Source of the DNA: Woodsholea maritima DSM 17123
GTDB taxonomy: Bacteria > Pseudomonadota > Alphaproteobacteria > Caulobacterales > Maricaulaceae
Length of the DNA: 64,000 nt
Assembly (NCBI RefSeq): GCF_000382325.1
Contig: NZ_KB908057.1
Location: 178,783-242,782 of the forward strand
Reading direction: 5' to 3'
The notes under the pieces were generated by a model. The model saw nothing but the letters and a program-made list of their open reading frames with translations. It was not told the origin of the DNA and searched no databases. The position numbers were made by a program, and so were the translations under genes. Below, piece after piece: positions 1 through 8,510 of this stretch. Positions within the stretch are counted from its first letter, which is position 1, and every line of letters starts with the position of its first letter.

Positions 1-2910
1 ACGGCAGCGACACAATTCTCGATTACATCGGATGGGACGGTGCCAAGCGTGGTGATCAGCTCCTCGGCGGCGGATCCGGTTAGTGGCACCTTTGATGTCA
101 CGATCACCTTCTCTGAAGCGGTGACGGGCTTTGATGTCACTGAGATCCTTGTAGGCAATGGCTCGGCCTCAGGCTTTGCCGGTTCAGGCGCGGCCTATAC
201 CGCCACGATCACGCCACAAGCGGATTATGAGGGCGATGTTGTTATCAGCGTGAGCGCCAATAGTGTTCAAGACGCGGCAGGCAATGGCAATGCGCCGTCC
301 AATGAGCTACGCGTAGGCACAGATACCTTGTCCCCCGTTCTGACAATCACACGAGACGGTTCGGGTGTTCTCACCGGTGCCTTTGTGGCCAACTTCACTT
401 TCTCTGAGCCTGTTGATGGCTTTGCCGTCTCTTCAATTAGTTCGACGAGTGCGATTAGCGTGAGTGATTTTACCGGCCCTGTCAGTGCGGGTGCGGGTGA
501 GGTGTATAAAGCCACGATTACGCCTGAAGCCTCGGGCGCGGTCCATATAAGTGTGGGTGCGGATCAATTTAGCGATAAGGCGGGCAATCGTCCGGCTGCA
601 CCGAGTGAGCTTACCTTAAGCGCGGATCTTGATCCGCCGACTTTCACCTTCTCTCCTATTGAGGTGATCCAGACGCAAAATGACTTTACGGTTAACTTCA
701 CCGCGTCGGAAAATGTCAGTGGTTTGGAGCTTTCTGAGCTGGTCGCTGAAAACGCAACCCTGTCAGAGCTAAACATCAATGACACCGCCTATAGCGTTAA
801 AGTCACGACCGCTGGAACGGGTGAGGTCAGCCTCTCTATTCCGGCTGGTGTGGCTGAGGATGCGGCAGGCAATACCAATGTGGCCTCGGACGCTTTGATC
901 ATCAAGGTGGATGTGGATGCGCCGACTTTAGAGATCACGACGGCTTCCAACCTGGTGACCGGTCCGTTTGTGGCGAGCTTTACCTTCTCTGAGGACGTCA
1001 CTGGCTTTGAAGAGAGTGATATTGCTTTCACCAATGCCCGCTTGAGCAATTTTGCCGGTACAGGCGCAAGCTATAGCGCAACGATCACACCGGTTGAGCG
1101 TGGAGAGGTGAGCCTGAACGTCGCCGCTGGTGCTGCCAAAGATGCGGCCTTGCTCGACAGTGAAGCCGCCAGCCTTACCGTGGAAGCAGGGACTAAAGAG
1201 ATCGAAGTCACCGTCGAGGTGGATGATAAGGTCGAAGACGTGACTGAAATCACCGCTCAGGCTGAGGTCTCTAACCCCGGTATTTCTGCGGTGCAGTTTG
1301 AAACGGCGACCAATATGAATTGGCTGTCGGTGACACCGGCCTTTGGTACGATCGAGCCGCAAAGCCAGGCCAATATCAATATCCAAGTCAATGAAAATGC
1401 CGAAGGTCTGGCCCCCGGCACCTATACCGGTGTGGTCACCGTGACCCAACGCAAGACTGGCCCGGTCAGCCTGTCCGCGCAATCGGTAAGCCAGGGCGTC
1501 AAGGCTCAGGCCTCCGGGGATGACACCCTTGTGGAAATCCCGATCACCTTCACGATTGCGGCGCGTCGCGGCACGATCACTCTGGTCACGACCACGCCCG
1601 GCGGTGAGCATGGCGATGTGGTGGCGAGCTTCACCTCGAGCGATAGCGATATCGACGGGTTGGAGCTGGTCACCGAGGGCGGTCAGGCCCGTTCTGAGGC
1701 TTATGATCGCCGCTTCGGCTCTTACACCGTGACCCAAAGCCTGCCGACGGGCTGGCGCTTGGATAGCTTGAGCTGTGTGGGCGATCTGGATGCGGGCTCG
1801 AGGATTGTTGAAAACGCTGGCCAGGTGGTGATTGATCTCGATCCGCAAGAAGCCATCGTGTGTACCTTTGCGGCGGTGCGCGATGAGGCATGGGTGCGTC
1901 AAATGACGATGACGGCGATCCGGTCCTTTATGGCCCAGCGCGCGGATCGGATTTTGGCGGCAAGCCCGGATCTCTCCGTGCGCTTGCGTCAAAGTGAAGG
2001 CGCGACGCCGGTTGGGTTCGCAGCCGATGTGCGCGGCGGCAATGCCAAGATCAATGGCAGTGTGAGCCTGTCGGCGCTGCGCGCAGCAGGGCGTGAGGGC
2101 GATCCCTTTGCGGGTGACAACACCAGCCCCTGGGATGTCTGGATGTCGGGTGATTATCAACGCGTCACGCTGGAGCGTGAAGGCCGCGATGAAAGCTCTG
2201 ACTTCTCGCTGATCCAAATCGGTAGCGATTATCGGATGCGCGAAGATCTGTTGATCGGGGCCATGGTCCAGATCGACACTATGCGTACCGAAAACCTGGC
2301 TCAGGAAGATCGTCCGGCCAGCCTCGTCTCGGGGACCGGCTTCATGGTCGGGCCTTATGTGGCGGCACGCTTTGGCGAAGGGATCTATGTCGATGGCCGC
2401 GCGATGTGGGGTCGCTCTGACAATGATGTCAATCCGATCGGGCTCTATACCGATAGCTTTGAGACCACACGCTGGTTGATCGAAGGACATCTGCGCGGTG
2501 ATCTCACTTGGGGCCGTTTGATGGTGACGCCGACCTTGGGCTGGCAGTATTTCCAGGAAACCCAAGAGGGTTACACCGACAGCTTGAATATCGCGATCCC
2601 AAGCCAGACTTTGACCATTGGTCGCGTCAGCTTTGGACCGAAACTGGCCTATCGCCTTATCGATACAGGCTGGGGCACGCTTGATCCCTATGCCGATCTG
2701 ACGGCGGTGTGGGATTATAACGATGCGCAATTGCTCAATACGCGCGGTAGCTTGGTGGACTTTGGCCGTACCCGCGCCGATGCCCGCCTGGGCTTCACCT
2801 CGCGCTTCGTTAATGGCACCGAGCTCAATCTCGACTTCACCCTGTCTGGCCTGGGCCAATCCAACTTCCAAGCCACAGGTGGACAGCTGACTTTGAGAAA
2901 AGGCTTCTAA
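1..2910 (+). CDS. Ig-like repeat autotransporter, 3' part (5' end outside window)
   Basis: The reading frame is open from base 1, so the gene starts upstream; a GTG at 40 is just an internal codon. The N-terminal half holds about four tandem repeats of roughly 95 residues, each with a TFSE-V-GF segment, a Y-ATITP segment and a D-AGN segment, typical of bacterial Ig-like adhesin domains. A middle region is followed by a C-terminal domain of about 280 residues rich in alternating aromatic strands and ending in Phe, as expected for an autotransporter beta-barrel. Likely role: surface-anchored adhesin or passenger presented through its own barrel. A strong terminator follows. The substrate or ligand cannot be seen. 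The family call is from repeat and barrel pattern only. Confidence 0.75.
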   Translation, partial: TAATQFSITSDGTVPSVVISSSAADPVSGTFDVTITFSEAVTGFDVTEILVGNGSASGFAGSGAAYTATITPQADYEGDVVISVSANSVQDAAGNGNAPSNELRVGTDTLSPVLTITRDGSGVLTGAFVANFTFSEPVDGFAVSSISSTSAISVSDFTGPVSAGAGEVYKATITPEASGAVHISVGADQFSDKAGNRPAAPSELTLSADLDPPTFTFSPIEVIQTQNDFTVNFTASENVSGLELSELVAENATLSELNINDTAYSVKVTTAGTGEVSLSIPAGVAEDAAGNTNVASDALIIKVDVDAPTLEITTASNLVTGPFVASFTFSEDVTGFEESDIAFTNARLSNFAGTGASYSATITPVERGEVSLNVAAGAAKDAALLDSEAASLTVEAGTKEIEVTVEVDDKVEDVTEITAQAEVSNPGISAVQFETATNMNWLSVTPAFGTIEPQSQANINIQVNENAEGLAPGTYTGVVTVTQRKTGPVSLSAQSVSQGVKAQASGDDTLVEIPITFTIAARRGTITLVTTTPGGEHGDVVASFTSSDSDIDGLELVTEGGQARSEAYDRRFGSYTVTQSLPTGWRLDSLSCVGDLDAGSRIVENAGQVVIDLDPQEAIVCTFAAVRDEAWVRQMTMTAIRSFMAQRADRILAASPDLSVRLRQSEGATPVGFAADVRGGNAKINGSVSLSALRAAGREGDPFAGDNTSPWDVWMSGDYQRVTLEREGRDESSDFSLIQIGSDYRMREDLLIGAMVQIDTMRTENLAQEDRPASLVSGTGFMVGPYVAARFGEGIYVDGRAMWGRSDNDVNPIGLYTDSFETTRWLIEGHLRGDLTWGRLMVTPTLGWQYFQETQEGYTDSLNIAIPSQTLTIGRVSFGPKLAYRLIDTGWGTLDPYADLTAVWDYNDAQLLNTRGSLVDFGRTRADARLGFTSRFVNGTELNLDFTLSGLGQSNFQATGGQLTLRKGF

Positions 2911-2940
2911 GTCCACACTGAAACCTCGAAGACAACACAA

Positions 2941-2970
2941 CCCCATGCCCGCAAGGCATGGGGTTTTGTT
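2941..2970 (+). terminator. Intrinsic terminator after the autotransporter
   Basis: CCCCATGCC, a 5-base CGCAA loop, GGCATGGGG, then TTTTGTTT. A 9-bp perfect stem with a T tract 30 bases after the autotransporter stop codon separates it from the cobalamin genes. Confidence 0.9.
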
Positions 2971-3037
2971 TATGTCGCTCGAAGGTGACAGGCTTGGTCA
3001 GATCGCTTAGGGCTCGCCTTGAAAAGGGAGGCCCAAA

Positions 3038-3640
3038 ATGAGCGAAGACCAAGATCATAAGGCGGCGATGAAGGCCTTACAGGCTGAGCAGAAAAAGAAA
3101 ACCTCTGAGGCCAAGGATCCCGGTCGTGGCTTGGTTCTTGTGCATACGGGCGAGGGCAAGGGTAAATCCAGCTCGGCCTTTGGGGTGATTGCGCGGGCCT
3201 TGGGCTGGGGTCATAAAGTCTGTGTGGTGCAATTCATCAAAGGCAAATGGATCACCGGTGAGCGCCAATTCTTTGCCAAATTTCCTGATGATCTGACCTG
3301 GCACACCATGGGCGAGGGCTTTACCTGGGACACCCAGGATAAGGCGCGCGATATCGCTGCTGCCGAAGCCGCCTTCGCCAAGGCCTGTGAGGCAATGGCG
3401 AGCGGGGATTATGATCTGGTTGTCCTGGATGAGATCAATATCGCGCTACGCTATGATTATCTGGACATTGTGCGTGTGCTGGACGGGCTGGCGGCGCGTG
3501 ATAGCCGCACCAGCGTCATTTTGACGGGCCGCGATGCCAAGCCTGAGCTGATGGATTATGCAGATCTGGTCAGTGAGATGCGTGAGGTCAAACACCCCTT
3601 CAAGGCCGGGATTAAAGCTCAGCGCGGTATAGATTTTTAG
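3038..3640 (+). CDS. cobO: Cob(I)yrinic acid a,c-diamide adenosyltransferase
   Basis: CobO/BtuR/CobA-type ATP:corrinoid adenosyltransferase, 200 residues, the usual family length. It transfers the 5'-deoxyadenosyl group of ATP to Co(I) of corrinoids in the cytoplasm. The nucleotide-binding loop HTGEGKGKSSSAFG lies at about residues 36-49 and the acidic motif VVLDEIN at about 129-135. The ATG is preceded by a clear AGGGAGG. The first ~30 residues are charged and lysine-rich, as in other CobO proteins. It lies upstream of the cobalamin riboswitch rather than behind it, so it is probably transcribed from its own promoter and not switched with btuB. Assignment is firm. Confidence 0.93.
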   Translation: MSEDQDHKAAMKALQAEQKKKTSEAKDPGRGLVLVHTGEGKGKSSSAFGVIARALGWGHKVCVVQFIKGKWITGERQFFAKFPDDLTWHTMGEGFTWDTQDKARDIAAAEAAFAKACEAMASGDYDLVVLDEINIALRYDYLDIVRVLDGLAARDSRTSVILTGRDAKPELMDYADLVSEMREVKHPFKAGIKAQRGIDF

Positions 3641-3711
3641 CCACACATGGGCGCGGACATACAGGTCACAGGCTTGACATCTATGCGCCTCTTCAGCCAA
3701 GAGTGCGCCCA

Positions 3712-3872
3712 GATGGTGCCTTCTTAGCCGAAGGGTAAAAGGGAAGCCGGTTTAAATCCGGCGCTGTGCCCGCAACTGTGCGTCGGGAGCTTTCAAATCA
3801 CACGCCACTGGATCGCCAGATCTGGGAAGGCGATTTGAAAGCGCAGATCGACAAGCCAGGAAACCTGCCATC
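3712..3872 (+). ncRNA. Cobalamin (B12) riboswitch aptamer
   Basis: The region shows the conserved cobalamin aptamer landmarks: GCCGAAGGGTAAAAGGGAAGC, then the GGTTTAAATCC stem, GCCCGCAACTGT, and the B12 box with GACAAGCCAGGAAACCTGCC (3850-3869). GATGG at 3712-3716 can close stem P1 with CCATC at 3868-3872. It precedes btuB, the classic position. Adenosylcobalamin binding should lower expression of btuB and of the close-packed genes behind it. Exact 5' and 3' limits are approximate by a few bases. Confidence 0.93.
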
Positions 3873-3958
3873 GCGTCGTTCGCCTGAAGGACCGGGGATA
3901 GTCCTATGCCGGCGGGAAATGCGTTTTCCTTTGAAACGACAGTGTCGACCCACCGTCA

Positions 3959-4022
3959 CGCCCCTTGCGGGGCGGGGTCTTTGCTATGTCGTTAGGATCA
4001 CTGGCCCTTAAAGCTTTAAGGG
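3959..4022 (+). promoter_or_regulatory. Probable riboswitch expression platform (two hairpins)
   Basis: Two stem-loops lie between the aptamer and btuB: CGCCCC-TTGC-GGGGCG at 3959-3974, followed by GGGTCTTTG, and an 18-base perfect palindrome CCCTTAAAGCTTTAAGGG at 4005-4022, just before the G-rich segment used as ribosome binding site of btuB (GGGGG near 4040). Neither is followed by a long T run, so control may be at translation or at a weak terminator. That function is inferred; the hairpins are seen directly. Confidence 0.5.
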
Positions 4023-4053
4023 GGACGGCCAGGCGATCGGGGGATGTCGGGAT

Positions 4054-5889
4054 ATGACCCGGACCATGTTTCTTTTAGGGGCCGCTTTGGGCGCGCTCTC
4101 TACACCGGTTTTCGCTGCGCAAACCAATACCACCCATGAAGATGTTATCACGGTTGAAGGTCTGCGCATCGCGCAGACTTTGAGCGAGGTGGGCTCCAGC
4201 GTTTCTGTGATCACGGCTGAAGATTTAGAGCAATTGGGCTTTAGCTTTGCTGTGGATGCTTTGGCCCATGCACCGGGCGTCACCATCAACCAAAATGGCG
4301 GCTTTGGCGCCAGCGCCAGCGTGCGCATTCGCGGGGCGGCCAGCGAGCAGACCTTGGTGCTGATTGACGGTATTCCCGTCAATGACCCGACCGCGCCCGG
4401 GGGGGGGTATAATTTCGCCCGCGTCGATAGCGCCAATATCGAACGCATCGAAGTGCTGCGCGGGCCGCAATCGACCCTATGGGGCAGTGACGCCATTGGC
4501 GGTGTGGTTTCGATCACCACCAAGAAGCCGGATAATGGCCAGCAAATCAGTCTGTTTGGTGAATATGGCTCCTATAATACCGTGCGCGCCGGTGCTTCTG
4601 TCGGCGGCGGGTATGAGCGCGGCGATTTCCGCCTGGCCGCCATTCGCATGGACAGCGATGGCATCTCGAAGGCCGATGAAAATAACGGCAATACCGAGAA
4701 GGATGGCTATGAAGCCACGACCTTGAGCGCGCAGGCCGGTCTTAATTTCGATCATGATATTCGCTTGGATTGGGTGGCGAGCTATACCGATGCCTCTGCC
4801 GCGTTCGATAGCTATAGTGCCACCGCGCAAGGTAGCGTCGCCGATGGTGATGAGGTGAGCGATGTCAAAGAATTGTCCACCAATGTGAAATTGGTTGTGC
4901 CGACTTTTGACGGCCGTTTGACCCATACGCTGCAAGTGGGCTTGAGCGATATTGAGCGTGAAAATCTGACGAATGGGGCGCAGAGCTTCTTTGCAGAGGG
5001 CCAGCGCGAAACCTATCGCTATCAAGGCGCTTTCAGCTTCAATGACCAGAACGCGATTGTCTTTGGGGCCGAGCGCGAAGAGACCCAATCGGGCGGGGAT
5101 AAAACGCAAATCGACAGCCTTTTCGGGCTGTATGAGTGGCAACCGCTTGAGGGCCTGACCCTGACCGGCGGGCTGCGTCTGGATGATCATGACGATTTTG
5201 GCTCTGAAACTACGGGCCGCGTGGCCGTGGCCTATAATCCAACGGCTCAATGGACATTGCGCGCCAGCTGGGGGGAAGGGTTTAAGGCCCCGACCTTGTT
5301 CCAGAAAACCTATGTGTGTTGCGGGGCGAGCGTACCTAATCCCAATCTGGCCCCAGAAACCTCCCAAGCCTTTGATGTGGGCGTTGAATGGCGCACTAAA
5401 GATGATCGCGCAGAGATCGGCCTGGTGTATTTTGATCAGGATACAGAAAATCTGATCAATTTCTCCTTCGCCGTGGGCGGGTATGAAAATATCGCCAAAG
5501 CCTCCAGCCAGGGCGTTGAGCTTTATGGCCGCTATCAGCTGAGCCCAGCCTGGGCCTTGCAAGCGAGCTATAGCTATATCAAGGCGGAAGATGGTGAGGG
5601 GAAAGCCTTGATCCGGGTTCCGGAGCATTCAGGCGACATCACTTTAAGCTATGATCCTGAAGGGCCTTTCCAGGGCGCGCTGCTTGTGCGCTATAATGGC
5701 GAAGAAACCGACCGGAGCGCCACTTTGGATGGCTGGACCCGTGTGGATCTGACCGGGTCTTATGAAGTGAATGCCAACTGGGACGTCTATGGCCGTATCG
5801 AGAATTTATTTGATGAGCACTATCAACAAATTCTGGGCTATGGCACGCCGGATCGGTCTGGAACAATCGGCCTGCGGGCGCGGTTTTAA
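4054..5889 (+). CDS. btuB: TonB-dependent vitamin B12 outer-membrane receptor
   Basis: 611-residue BtuB-type receptor that imports cobalamin across the outer membrane with energy from TonB-ExbBD. A signal peptide ending near AFAAQ (about residue 22) is followed by a TonB box (DVITVEG), a plug domain with VRIRG and the IERIEVLRGPQSTLWG segment, and a 22-strand-type barrel ending in Phe. An unusual CC pair (TYVCCGAS) sits in one extracellular loop. Specificity for B12 is supported by the cobalamin riboswitch directly upstream and by btuF, btuC, btuD and cobalamin synthesis genes downstream. Siderophore receptors look similar, but the context decides. Confidence 0.9.
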   Translation: MTRTMFLLGAALGALSTPVFAAQTNTTHEDVITVEGLRIAQTLSEVGSSVSVITAEDLEQLGFSFAVDALAHAPGVTINQNGGFGASASVRIRGAASEQTLVLIDGIPVNDPTAPGGGYNFARVDSANIERIEVLRGPQSTLWGSDAIGGVVSITTKKPDNGQQISLFGEYGSYNTVRAGASVGGGYERGDFRLAAIRMDSDGISKADENNGNTEKDGYEATTLSAQAGLNFDHDIRLDWVASYTDASAAFDSYSATAQGSVADGDEVSDVKELSTNVKLVVPTFDGRLTHTLQVGLSDIERENLTNGAQSFFAEGQRETYRYQGAFSFNDQNAIVFGAEREETQSGGDKTQIDSLFGLYEWQPLEGLTLTGGLRLDDHDDFGSETTGRVAVAYNPTAQWTLRASWGEGFKAPTLFQKTYVCCGASVPNPNLAPETSQAFDVGVEWRTKDDRAEIGLVYFDQDTENLINFSFAVGGYENIAKASSQGVELYGRYQLSPAWALQASYSYIKAEDGEGKALIRVPEHSGDITLSYDPEGPFQGALLVRYNGEETDRSATLDGWTRVDLTGSYEVNANWDVYGRIENLFDEHYQQILGYGTPDRSGTIGLRARF

Positions 5890-5895
5890 ATCCTG

Positions 5896-6747
5896 ATGAT
5901 GTCCAGGCTGATTCATAAAGGCTTGGGCCTTGCGATCGCGATGGGATTGGGGGGCTGTTTGCCCCCCAATCCTGCGCCCCTAGCCGAAGGCCGGGCGATG
6001 CGTATCGTTAGCCTGGATTATTGTTCAGATCAGTTCGTGTTGAAGCTGGTCGATCGGGAGCGGGTCTTGGCGATCTCGCCCGATGCGGTGAAAGACTTCT
6101 CCTATATGCGCGATGCGGCTGTGGGCTATCCCAGTGTGCGCCCGCGCGCGGAAGAGGTTTTGGCCCTGCATCCCGACTTGATCGTGCGCTCCTATGGCGG
6201 CGGACCCCAGGCAGTGGGCTTTTTTGAGCGCGCAGGGATCCCCGTTTTGCAAGTGGGCTATGCCCCTGACATTGAAACCATCAAATCTGTGATCACCAAC
6301 ATGGGGGAAGGGCTGGACGAGCCCGAACGCGCCGCAGCTGTCGTGGCCGAGATGGAGGCCCGCCTGGCCGCGATTGAGCCTCATCCGCCCGGCACCAGCG
6401 TGCTTTATATGACGCCTTCGGGTTTTACCTCGGGTGAGGGCTCTTTGGTGCATGAAATGATCCTCGCGGCGGGCCTTGAAAATTTCCAAGATCAACCCGG
6501 TTGGCGCAGCCTTCCGTTAGAGCGTCTGGCCTATGAGCATCCTGATCGGGTCGCGGCGGCCTTTTTCGGCAGTTTCACCAATCATCCCGATGCCTGGAGC
6601 CCGATGCGTCATCCCATCGCGCGCGCGCAATTGCGTGAACGCCCGAGCGTCGGCCTCGAAGGCGCTTGGACATCGTGTAGCGGCTGGTTCATTCTTGATG
6701 CGATTGAGGCCCTCAGCGCTCAGCCCGAAGGGGGCGACAATGAGTAA
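5896..6747 (+). CDS. btuF: Cobalamin ABC transporter substrate-binding lipoprotein
   Basis: 283 residues, BtuF/FepB-type helical-backbone binding protein. The N-terminus has a hydrophobic stretch and lipobox LGGC, so it is probably lipid-anchored in the periplasm rather than free. The class III binding-protein start MRIVSLDYCSDQFVLKL is clear, as is a RAEEVLALHPDLIV segment. It delivers B12 from BtuB to the BtuCD importer. The start lies 6 bases after the btuB stop; a second ATG follows immediately. Its 3' end overlaps the permease gene by 8 bases, consistent with translational coupling. Confidence 0.85.
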   Translation: MMSRLIHKGLGLAIAMGLGGCLPPNPAPLAEGRAMRIVSLDYCSDQFVLKLVDRERVLAISPDAVKDFSYMRDAAVGYPSVRPRAEEVLALHPDLIVRSYGGGPQAVGFFERAGIPVLQVGYAPDIETIKSVITNMGEGLDEPERAAAVVAEMEARLAAIEPHPPGTSVLYMTPSGFTSGEGSLVHEMILAAGLENFQDQPGWRSLPLERLAYEHPDRVAAAFFGSFTNHPDAWSPMRHPIARAQLRERPSVGLEGAWTSCSGWFILDAIEALSAQPEGGDNE

Positions 6748-7744
6748 GGTAAGAGTTGTGCCGGGCTTGATCCCGGCCTTGGTCGCAGGATCCGTTCTCG
6801 TGATGGTGTTGGCGTGTTTCTTGGGGTCAACCGAATTATCGCCAAGCCGTATCATGATGGCCTTTATAGGCTTGGGCGATCGCGCCGACATGCTGGTGAT
6901 CTGGCATATTCGGTTTCCGCGCACCCTTGCGGCCTTTCTGGTCGGGGCGGCGTTGGGCATCAGCGGCGCTGCGATGCAGGGCCTCTTGCGCAATCCTCTG
7001 GCAGAGCCGGGGGTCTTAGGCGTTTCTGCGACGGCGGCGCTGGGCGCGACCTTCGCGCTTTATTATGGCCTGGTGGGGCTTTGGCCCTTCATCTTGCCGA
7101 TTTCAGCCATTTTAGGGGCCTTATTGGCGACGGGCGTCGTGGCGATGATGGCGTTTCGCACTCAATCGGTGGTGACGCTGATTTTAGTTGGGGTCGGCCT
7201 ATCCAGTTTTGCCGCCGCGCTCATGTCACTGTTGATGAATCTGGCCCCGAACCCGTTTTCGCTGTCGGATATGATCAATTGGATGATGGGCTCGGTCGCC
7301 AATCGCAGCTTTGATGATATTGGTCTGGCCGCACCCTTCATTCTGGCGGGCTTAGCGCTTTTATTGTGGCAACGCAGGGGGTTGTCAGCCTTGACCCTGG
7401 GTGAAGAAGCCGCTGCAGGTTTGGGGCTTAATCTGAAACTTCAACGTCTCAGTGTCATTTTGGGCGCAGGGTTGGCCACCGGCGGGGCCGTTGCGCTCGC
7501 CGGGGCGATTGGCTTTGTCGGCATTGTCGCGCCGCATATTATTCGCCCTTGGGTGGGCCATGATCCGGCCCGGACCCTGATCCCTTCCGGCTTGATGGCG
7601 GGCATGATTTTAGTGCTGGCCGATATTGTCGTGCGCCTTCTCCCGACGGCGGCAGAGATGAAGCTGGGCGTCATTGCCGCGATCATTGGCGCACCGGCCT
7701 TTGCCTATATCGCGGCCCAGCGTAAGGGGGCGGTCCATGACTAA
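6740..7744 (+). CDS. btuC: Cobalamin ABC transporter permease
   Basis: FecCD/BtuC family permease of 334 residues with about ten membrane segments. Family hallmarks include GISGAAMQGLLRNPLAEPG and the coupling-helix region near FVGIVAPHIIRPWVGHDPA. The reading frame is open further upstream, but the start at 6740 (MSKVRVVPG) gives the usual family length and N-terminus and overlaps the end of btuF by only 8 bases. The stop overlaps the ATPase start by 8 bases. Together with BtuD it moves B12 across the inner membrane. Confidence 0.9.
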   Translation: MSKVRVVPGLIPALVAGSVLVMVLACFLGSTELSPSRIMMAFIGLGDRADMLVIWHIRFPRTLAAFLVGAALGISGAAMQGLLRNPLAEPGVLGVSATAALGATFALYYGLVGLWPFILPISAILGALLATGVVAMMAFRTQSVVTLILVGVGLSSFAAALMSLLMNLAPNPFSLSDMINWMMGSVANRSFDDIGLAAPFILAGLALLLWQRRGLSALTLGEEAAAGLGLNLKLQRLSVILGAGLATGGAVALAGAIGFVGIVAPHIIRPWVGHDPARTLIPSGLMAGMILVLADIVVRLLPTAAEMKLGVIAAIIGAPAFAYIAAQRKGAVHD

Positions 7745-8510
7745 ATTAAACTTACGCCGGGTCAGTGTACGCACCGAGGATCAAGCCTTGGTCAAGGGCG
7801 CGGATCTCGATTTTGGCCCCGGCGAATTGGTGGCGATTTTAGGGGCCAATGGTGCGGGGAAAACCACGCTGCTGCGCGCCGCCCTGGGCTTTATCCGGCC
7901 CGATAGTGGTGAAGCCCTGTTGGCGCAAAAGCCTAGCTATACTCTTAAACCTGCCGAGCGGGCGCAATGGGTGTCCTACCTGCCGCAGACCCGACCGTTA
8001 GCGTGGCCGCTGAGTGTGTTTGATGTGGTGGCTCTGGGGCGTTTCGCCCACGGGGCCAGCCTGGGGCGATTATTAGGCCCAGATCAACGCGCGGTGGATG
8101 CGGCCTTGGCGGCGTGTGATATTACGCATCTGGCCGATCGCTCTACCGCGACCCTTTCGGGCGGAGAGCTGGCGCGCACGCAATTGGCCCGCGCCTTCGC
8201 CGCGCAGACGCCCCTTCTGGTGGCGGATGAGCCGGTGGCCGCGCTTGATCCGCGCCAGCAAATCCGCGTGATGGAGCTGCTCCAAGGCTTTGTCGCTCAG
8301 GGCGGTGGGGCTTTGGTGGTCCTTCATGACATTGCCCTCGCTGCGCGTTATGCGGATCGCTTGGTGTGGATGGCAGAGGGCGAAATCATCGCCGACGGGC
8401 CGGTGCGCCAGACCCTGACGCCGGAGATTTTGCGCCGCGTTTATGGGGTCACAGCCGAGGTATTTGATCGCGCGGGTCATCTCAATATCCATATCGAAGG
8501 CGCGGCGTGA
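7737..8510 (+). CDS. btuD: Cobalamin ABC transporter ATP-binding protein
   Basis: 257 residues. Walker A GANGAGKTT at residues 36-44, signature LSGGELARTQLARA, Walker B LLVADEPVAALDP and the switch histidine (VVLHDIALAARYADR) are all present, so it should be catalytically intact. It energises BtuC. The start at 7737 (MTKLNLRRVS) overlaps the end of btuC and gives a standard length; open frame upstream of it is not conserved-looking. FecE/HemV-type ATPases are similar, so the substrate is inferred from the neighbours. Confidence 0.9.
   Translation: MTKLNLRRVSVRTEDQALVKGADLDFGPGELVAILGANGAGKTTLLRAALGFIRPDSGEALLAQKPSYTLKPAERAQWVSYLPQTRPLAWPLSVFDVVALGRFAHGASLGRLLGPDQRAVDAALAACDITHLADRSTATLSGGELARTQLARAFAAQTPLLVADEPVAALDPRQQIRVMELLQGFVAQGGGALVVLHDIALAARYADRLVWMAEGEIIADGPVRQTLTPEILRRVYGVTAEVFDRAGHLNIHIEGAA

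Noticed and set aside
928-2946. 672-codon open frame on the minus strand opposite the autotransporter
   Set aside because: Rich in His, Gln, Arg and Ala with no domain pattern, lies wholly antisense to a clear repeat protein; a codon-usage shadow.
3766-4011. 81-codon frame across the cobalamin riboswitch
   Set aside because: It covers the conserved B12 box; the RNA signal explains the sequence.
4477-5628. 383-codon minus-strand frame opposite btuB
   Set aside because: Antisense to a well-supported receptor, no RBS and no recognisable motif.
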